Positions 58,263 to 64,000 of a DNA stretch of 64,000 nucleotides are shown piece by piece. The DNA is taken from NCBI RefSeq assembly GCF_910594005.1, contig NC_057826.1, positions 23,903,501 to 23,967,500 of the forward strand, read 5' to 3'. Origin of the DNA: Cervus elaphus (lineage: Eukaryota; Chordata; Mammalia; Artiodactyla; Cervidae). Numbering within the stretch: position 1 is the first letter of the stretch; every line of letters starts with the position of its first letter. Below the pieces are notes generated by a model. It did not search any database, was not told the DNA's origin, and was given only the letters and a program-made list of their open reading frames with translations. Position numbers and translations under genes: made by a program.

Positions 58263-60027
58263 GATCACCAGCCTCCCCTCCGGGTGTGGCATCTGCGATG
58301 GTGGTAGGGTGGTCGTCCTGAGCACACAGTCCCGAGACACCCATCTTGGGGAGGAAGAGAGGGAGATCTCTCCAAGGGGCTTCAGGCTCTGTCATCTGAT
58401 AACTGGGCATAACTTCTCGGTCTCTCTATCTATTAACACTACACTCTTTTATTCCTGATTGTTCTTAGAAGATCTTTTGGGGAATAGACAGCTATTAATT
58501 CAAATCTTAGGGTTAGGTCAAGAAAGAGAACTAGCCAAAGATTAAACGACTTGCCAGGGGATTGGAGTTAGAGGTATTGAATTCCTCTGAGCTAGGCTCT
58601 GTGAGAGAGAGTAAAGCAAATCAGATGGGATAATTACCCCCTCTCCGGCGTTCCCAGTCTGATGGGGCTCAGAGCTGGAGCTCTGGTCTACCCTAGCGCC
58701 TCCAGTGGTTTGTTTCTCCACTACTCATCTTCGCCCCAGCAGAACTGTGTCATCCGATTTGTCTTAGTGTACCTTGGGACTGCCCCTGGAAGGCTACTGC
58801 TTATTCTTACAAGCAATAAACTGAGGTCTGTGTTTCTATAATGGATGGAATGAAAAGCAACAAAACAAACAACTCTTTACGTTAAATCTGATTTGAATTC
58901 TCCTTGAAAAAAATAAAGCAACTGGCATGATATTTTGACAGCTTTTTGACAGTGCCCACATTTGATTTGATGAGATGTATGCTCCTATTTGAGTTATGTC
59001 CAAAAGAGGGCAGACAGATGGAAGGTTTTTACAAAAGGAAAAAAAAAAATCCTGGTTAGTGCAAGCCTGGAATTCCTAATTTGCTTTTAATTTTTTTCTT
59101 TTAAAAAGCAATAAATAGGTCGTAACAGATGGGCTAACTCTTGAGTTAGACACATCCTTTGAAAAATTACAAGCAGTAAATGCCTTTTACAGATGTAGAG
59201 TTCAAATACATGAAAATCATAGCAAACCACACAGCCTAGAGAAACAAACTTTCTGGAAAAGGAGGTTTAGAGAAATAAATACATACTCAGCTATAGAACA
59301 ATCTGCTTCAGCCCTCCGGCATAACTTTTCAAACTGTGAGTCATGACCCATCAATAGGTTATGAAATCAATTTAATGGGTTGTGACCAGACGTTGAAACA
59401 AAAGTCGTGGTGGGAACAGGAAATATTCAGAGTGCATCACGTGTAGTAAGAATAAAGGCTGTTTCATGATGGTTTGTCCCATCACACACTGTTTCCTGAA
59501 TCACGATATATTTCTTACTATAGGTCATGGCTAAGGCGTTTTTCAAAGATGCTGACACAGCAGATGACTAGTGCAACTATATCACAACATGATTCCATCC
59601 ACGAATAACCAAGTTTTATTACGTATTCTATAGCATAATCATTTGAGTGGTGTTTCTGAGTGTGTCAGGTATAGTCAAGGAAATCCTAGTTGACTTAAGC
59701 AGTCTAGGCTAGGGGTGGCCTATGAAAATGTCTTACCTGCCAGATATCCCTGGCAAGGATGCCTGGGGCAAACGCAGAAACCTTGTGCCTATTGCTATAA
59801 TGTGAATACCCAGAGAGTGGTGATCTTTCTCCTGTGGACGGAGCTCAAGGAGATGCTGCTTTCAGATCCAAGAGGATGATGGGATTAGGTATGTGATAAA
59901 GAGGATGATGGGATTAGGTATGTGATAAGAAGCTAAGCAGGAAAAGTGACAGTTTACTTTCCTATCAGTAATTCTTAATGAAATGAATAATAGTAACCTA
60001 GCATTATTTGTCACTACTGTGTTAAGT
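58263..60027. other. Mostly single-copy non-coding DNA
   Basis: Contains a 29-bp tandem duplication (59871-59928). At 59325-59545 a stretch with 'actgtgagtcatgacccatc' and 'tcagagtgcatcacgtgtag' resembles a common mammalian DNA-transposon relic that I cannot name. 58860-59210 is repeat-poor and AT-rich. Confidence 0.4.
59871..59928. repeat. 29-bp perfect tandem duplication
   Basis: The unit begins agaggatgatgggattaggt and occurs at 59871-59899 and 59900-59928 without a mismatch. Confidence 0.95.
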
Positions 60028-60239
60028 GGGCTTCCCTGGCGGCTCAGTGGTAAAGAATCTGCCTGCCAGTGCAGGAGATGCAGGTTCCATCCCTGGGCGG
60101 GGAAGATTCCCTGGAGGAGGAAATGGCAATGCACTCTGGTATTCTTGTCTGGAAAATCCCGCGGAGAGAGGACCATGATGGGCTACCGTCCATGGGGTCA
60201 CAAAGAGTTGGACGTGATTTAGAGACTAAAACAAAGCTA
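60028..60239 (+). mobile_element. Bov-tA SINE, sense, full length, with target duplication
   Basis: Head 'gggcttccctggcggctcag', body 'ctggaggaggaaatggcaat', 'ggtcacaaagagttggacgt', tail 'actaaaacaaagcta'. Target duplication tgttaagt at 60020-60027 and 60240-60247. Confidence 0.95.
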
Positions 60240-60247
60240 TGTTAAGT

Positions 60248-60415
60248 ATTTTTCATCAATTATCTAGCAACAATCCTACAAGACAATGCATGATCATTAT
60301 CATTTTATACGTGAGGGAAGTATATGCTCAGGGACATAGGAAATTTTGTCCAAAGTTAATTATTTGTGATGAAACCAGAACTTGAGTTTAAATTTCCGGA
60401 CAAAGCCTGCGTCCT
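60248..60415 (-). repeat. MIR relic, antisense
   Basis: 'tatctagcaacaatcctaca', 'tcattatcattttatacgtg', 'accagaacttgagtttaaat' in antisense MIR order. Confidence 0.65.
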
Positions 60416-60439
60416 TCCTAATCCTCTATACTGCCTTGG

Positions 60440-61305
60440 TTGCATCAATTTACTACATCCATTGCCTAGGCTTAAAAGTGTTCTCTTTTACCAGAATAGA
60501 CAGCAAGGACTTAGCTCTGTGAATTATTTTTGCTCGAGTCCCTTTTTTCTTCTACTGTCCACATCTAGTCCATCAACTCTGCTCAAAAGAGGGATATGCC
60601 ATATCCATCCACTTCTTTCCATTTTTACCGCTTTCACCCTAATCCAAGCCACTTCAGTCTTATTTTAGGCTATAGAAAACCCTAACTGGTCTCCCATCTG
60701 TCATTTATGCTGCCCTACAATCCATTCTCCGCATGGCAACTAGAGGAATCCTTTCTTAACAAATCAGATAACATCATTCTTTCACTTGGAATTCTCCACT
60801 AGTTCTCTTTTTAATCTGGAATAAAATCTAAACTTCTGAGCATGCCAGATGAAGTCTACCTATGTAGACTGGCCCCTGCCCACCACTCCAGCTTCATCTG
60901 CTACAGTCCTTCCTTAGCTCTGACTTGGCTGAGCCTCAGTCTCTATCTGTCCTTCTCTTTGCCTGGAAAGTGCTTTACCCAGATCTCAGCCAGACTGATT
61001 TCTTTCCTGCACAAAATTTTCTGGTGCTATGTAGATGAGGGTGTGTTCACTGACCTACTCACCTCATGTTCCTAAACACCCTCTCAAAGCCCCTGTAACA
61101 ATTGCCTCAGATTTACTTTCTTTGTAACACTGTCTGAAGATCTTATTTACTTGTTTATTATTTGTTTCTCCATCTAGGAACCAAAGCACTGGGGCCTTGT
61201 CTGTGTTGTCCTTGGCTGTTATCTTTAGCATTTAGAATAGGACCAGCCTGGCAATAGCAGGCACTCAAGAGGTATCTCTGAATGTACAAATGAATGACTG
61301 AATTT
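60440..61305 (+). mobile_element. L2 LINE fragment including 3' end, sense
   Basis: A long, ordered L2 match: 'aatccattctccgcatggca', 'tggaataaaatctaaacttc', 'gactggcccctgcccaccac', 'agctctgacttggctgagcc', 'gcctggaaagtgctttaccc', and the end 'ggcactcaagaggtatctct', 'caaatgaatgactgaat'. No frame survives. Confidence 0.8.
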
Positions 61306-61521
61306 GCATCAGGATTTTCCAGAGGAAATCCCACCTTCTGAGTGTAAAGCTAGAATGTTCTCTTGGCCCTGACAGCTAGATGTGGCATTTCAAAGCTGAA
61401 GTTTTCAAGCATAGCTTCCTCAGTTACTGCCACATTTGGTTCTCCTTCCCCACAAAACTCATTGCATCACCTGGACAGACTTGAGAGTCAGGAAATGTGG
61501 TATCAGAAAACCAGGGTCCTA

Positions 61522-61643
61522 GGACTTCCCTGGTGGTTCAGTGGTTAAGGCTCCATGCTTCCATTGCAAGTGGCGTGGGTTTGATCCCTGATTAGGGAAC
61601 TGGGATCCTATATGCCATGCGGCGTGGCAAAAAAAAAAAAAAA
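61522..61643 (+). mobile_element. CHR-type SINE, short form, sense, with A-tail
   Basis: Head 'ggacttccctggtggttcag', 'gtggcgtgggtttgatccct', 'gccatgcggcgtggc', then an A16 tail. Confidence 0.92.
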
Positions 61644-62877
61644 ATCAAATAAACAATTCTGTGACCTCATTGATCTTGATTCTTTCATCTGCAAAATAAA
61701 GAATAAGTCTATTTAAGTAGAGATCTTTTGAGAATTAAAGAAAGTAGGTATGAGAAACAAAGTTTGCTATTGTGATTATGTCTTTAAAGGTACTTTGGGG
61801 AGATGAGAAGTAGATGTGGAAGTACTTTATTTATTCCAAACTCAGGGAGGTGTCCTCCATCTGGGCATCATCCTCAAGGCCTCATTGCCCTTTATCCCCA
61901 CATCCAACAGTTTACAATGTTCTATCAACATTTCTTCCTCTCTGTAAAGTGGGAACACCCTTCCTCAACCCCTTTATCATTTGAGGTCTCATGCAGGGCC
62001 CAAGAGTGTGATGAGATGAATTGACTTGCCTGGAACTCAGAGAAAATTTTAAATTGTTAGTTTTCTTTCTTTTCCTGAGAAAAATTCATTTGTACCATAC
62101 AAGGCTCTCCTGTGCTAAGGTCAGGGTGTTTTCTTGGGCTTGTCAACTCTCAATTGTTTAGATGCAGAGTGAAGGAACAAATCCTCCTACAGTCTCTTCC
62201 TGCTCATTCCTCATATGATTTAAATAGTTGCTGAAATCTGAGAAGATTCCACCTGGGTACCTCAGCAGTTCAGTTTCTACATGTAACTTCTAACAAGCTA
62301 AAGTGATCACATATTGTTACCAAACCAATCTTATCTGCCTAGAGTCCTTCATCATGGTCTTGTCCAGGAAAATATTTACACTTTCACTTGCTTGCCTTAT
62401 ACTTTTGGTAGTAATGAGCCACCTTAGTTTATTACGATTTTTTAAAATACACTATTTCCCCATTCTTTCTCCCCTTCCCATCTAATTATTTATACCAGCT
62501 GGCCTACTGTAATGGCCACCAAGTGGTTCCCTAGCCTTTAATCTCACACCCTTCCTATCTAACTTCCTGTTTTTATTATTATTTCATCCCCCAGGGCCTA
62601 TCTCCTGACTTTCACAATCAGGTAACCTGGGAAACAAATTAAAGACAGAGCAGTAGAGCTGGTGAGGCGTGGCTTCTACCTTTATCCATCTCAAAGGAGC
62701 TACTTGAAGTGTGCTAACTGTGGGCCAAATGAGAGGGTATTGCCCCAGCAGACCAATTCCAACTGTGACTGTGCGCTAGAGTGCTGGTTAACCTGGGAAG
62801 CTCACATCATGTCTCTGGGCTTGAGTGTGCTCGTCTGAGATGATGAAAATAGTAATGGTTAAATTTTCTTTTGTATT
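61644..62877. other. Non-coding, mostly unassigned
   Basis: A weak L2-like pyrimidine-rich stretch at 62470-62640. No gene signal. Confidence 0.35.
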
Positions 62878-63292
62878 TGCTATGTGCCAGGCACTACTTT
62901 AAGTACTTTGTGGTTTAGCTGCTCGGTTGTGTCCAGCTCTTTTGCGACCCAACGAACTATAGCCCTCCAGGCTCTTCTCTCCATGGAGTTCTCCAGGCAG
63001 GAATACTGGAGTGGGTTGCCATTTCCTTCTCCAGGGTATCGTTCTGACCCAGGGATCTAACCCGTGTCTCCTACAGCTCCTGCATTGGTGGGCAGATTCT
63101 TTACCACTGAGCCACCTGGGAAGCCATGGACCTATTTACTCATCTAAAAATGTTTTCAGATAAATACTATTACTACTGTCTTCATTTTTACAGATGAGAA
63201 AAATTAAGGCTCAGAGAAGTTAAGGAATAGAGGCAAAGGCTCACAGCTAGGGATTGTTGGGACTCTGATTCAAACCCAGGTAGGAGATCCAA
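62870..63292 (-). repeat. MIR relic, antisense, split by Bov-tA
   Basis: 'gctatgtgccaggcactact' left of the SINE, then 'catttttacagatgagaaaa', 'ggctcagagaagttaaggaa', 'gattcaaacccaggtaggag' right of it, a well-kept antisense MIR. Confidence 0.8.
62908..63125 (-). mobile_element. Bov-tA SINE, antisense, full length
   Basis: 'gctgctcggttgtgtccagc', 'gaatactggagtgggttgcc', head 'accactgagccacctgggaa'. Nested in MIR. Confidence 0.93.
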
Positions 63293-63399
63293 AGTCTGCA
63301 TGTGGAAGCTGTTCAGATAAAGAGTGGAATTAAATGAGTTTCTGGGGGTCTCTCTAGCTCCAAAAGTACCTTCAGTCCACATGCCAGGGCAGGCTGCCG

Positions 63400-63820
63400 G
63401 TTCCGCCAGCGAGCGTAGAGGACAGGAGCAGAGCTGTGTTAAGGTGTGACCCTGCAGCCAGTACACTTCATCCTCAGGCAGGGAACACGGTCTAAATATA
63501 GAAGCTTCCTTTTTTTTTTTTTTAGAAGCTTCCTTAACATTGGAAGGTCTGACTAAACTGGGTTAGTTGCCGGCCGAGGTGCTAGAGGCAGAGCGAGCTG
63601 AAAGGTGTGCCAGCTTCGCAGTGGCGCCGCATGACAATGTGGGGCGGGAGTCCTCCTTGAGCGCTGCCCGGGGTGCATCATTGCTTTCACGGCACGTCCT
63701 TTTGCGGGATTATATAATGCTGATTAAGGTAGATTACTTTATGAATCAATCTGCCTCTCAGAGAAACGAGGGCATTTTGCCAAAGCCTTCTCTGCTGCGG
63801 TGACGATTTCATGCCGGTAG
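63400..63820. promoter_or_regulatory. CpG-rich, TATA-containing promoter candidate
   Basis: By eye 16 CpG dinucleotides fall in 63571-63816, plus four at 63400-63418, while the surrounding DNA is strongly CpG-poor. A symmetric TATA-like box, attatataat, is at 63709-63718 and could serve either strand. A GC-box-like ggggcggg lies at 63641-63648. On the plus strand a possible donor, gccg|gtaggt, follows at about 63816. The plus frame 63567-63803 (78 codons) spans the island but has no recognised family. Whether this drives a gene to the right, or a far 5' exon of the minus-strand coiled-coil gene, cannot be told. Confidence 0.45.
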
Positions 63821-63970
63821 GTTTTGTGTTTGTCAGTTGCAAGAGAAACTCTGCCCGGTGTCTGGTCCATGCACAGCTGGACTGTCTTTGGGCATGCACA
63901 CTTTCCAACGATGTTAACTACCTCCCTGGCATGCTCTTTGAAAGATGTTTCTAGGCCCTTTAAATACTAC

Positions 63971-64000
63971 TGTGGGTTGAACTGTATCCCCTAAAAGATG
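63971..64000 (+). mobile_element. Start of a MaLR-type LTR, cut by the window edge
   Basis: 'tgtgggttgaactgtatccc' is the usual beginning of MST/MER-type MaLR LTRs. Only 30 bases are visible. Confidence 0.6.

Noticed and set aside
59325..59545. Candidate DNA-transposon relic with 'gagtcatgacccatc'
   Set aside because: I recall similar interspersed sequences but could not place both terminal inverted repeats, so I did not call a family.
1..64000. CRISPR arrays, operons, phage or plasmid features, tRNA genes
   Set aside because: Repeats are tRNA-derived SINEs and LINEs of a ruminant genome. The tRNA-like heads of Bov-tA and CHR SINEs are not functional tRNA genes.

Overview
The window looks like ruminant, probably bovine or close bovid, nuclear DNA. 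This rests on repeat content: about 25 Bov-tA (tRNA-derived) SINE copies, BovB (RTE-type) LINE fragments with the (ACTGA)n-type 3' end, CHR-type tRNA-Glu SINEs, a mariner MITE of the kind common in ruminants, and older mammalian L1, L2, MIR, MER5 and MaLR relics. Nothing suggests prokaryotic, organellar or viral DNA. Almost all short open frames lie in repeats or look like chance frames.

Gene content is confined, as far as I can support, to the first 2.75 kb. On the minus strand there are four small exons (2659-2728, 2400-2552, 1018-1114, 303-353) with good splice sites whose phases join exactly. They give one 117-residue open frame starting at an ATG at 2708-2706, rich in Lys, Glu and Leu and strongly coiled-coil in character. 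It runs off the left edge of the window. I do not recognise the gene with certainty and give it no symbol.

From 2.75 kb to about 63.4 kb the sequence is intronic or intergenic. It holds single-copy DNA studded with repeats. Main blocks: Bov-tA/L1/CHR nest (11.0-12.3 kb); L1ME-like tails (13.0-15.9 kb); Bov-tA and BovB (17.6-19.7 kb); a probable LTR (22.8-23.4 kb); a 5'-inverted BovB insertion (26.1-27.7 kb); an L2 / MaLR LTR / SINE mosaic (28.1-30.7 kb); a 1.6 kb antisense L1 (31.0-32.6 kb); an inverted Bov-tA pair and a 5S rRNA fragment flanked by a 27-bp direct repeat (33.2-34.0 kb); SINE-rich DNA (36.4-45.3 kb); a long L1/HAL1-like mosaic interrupted by BovB, Bov-tA and a probable ERV LTR (45.0-52.9 kb); a mariner MITE hairpin next to an L1 tail (53.6-54.2 kb); and MIR/L2/SINE DNA to 63.3 kb.

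At 63.40-63.82 kb the base composition changes: CpG density rises sharply and a TATA-like box is present. This is the only promoter-like region in the window. The last 30 bases begin another MaLR-type LTR.

No new multi-gene system is visible. The most notable observations are the 5S rRNA-templated insertion, the inverted BovB copy with its target-site duplication and an unbroken endonuclease-side frame, the mariner hairpin resembling bovine miR-2284/2285 precursors, the unrecognised coiled-coil gene, and the CpG-rich promoter candidate.
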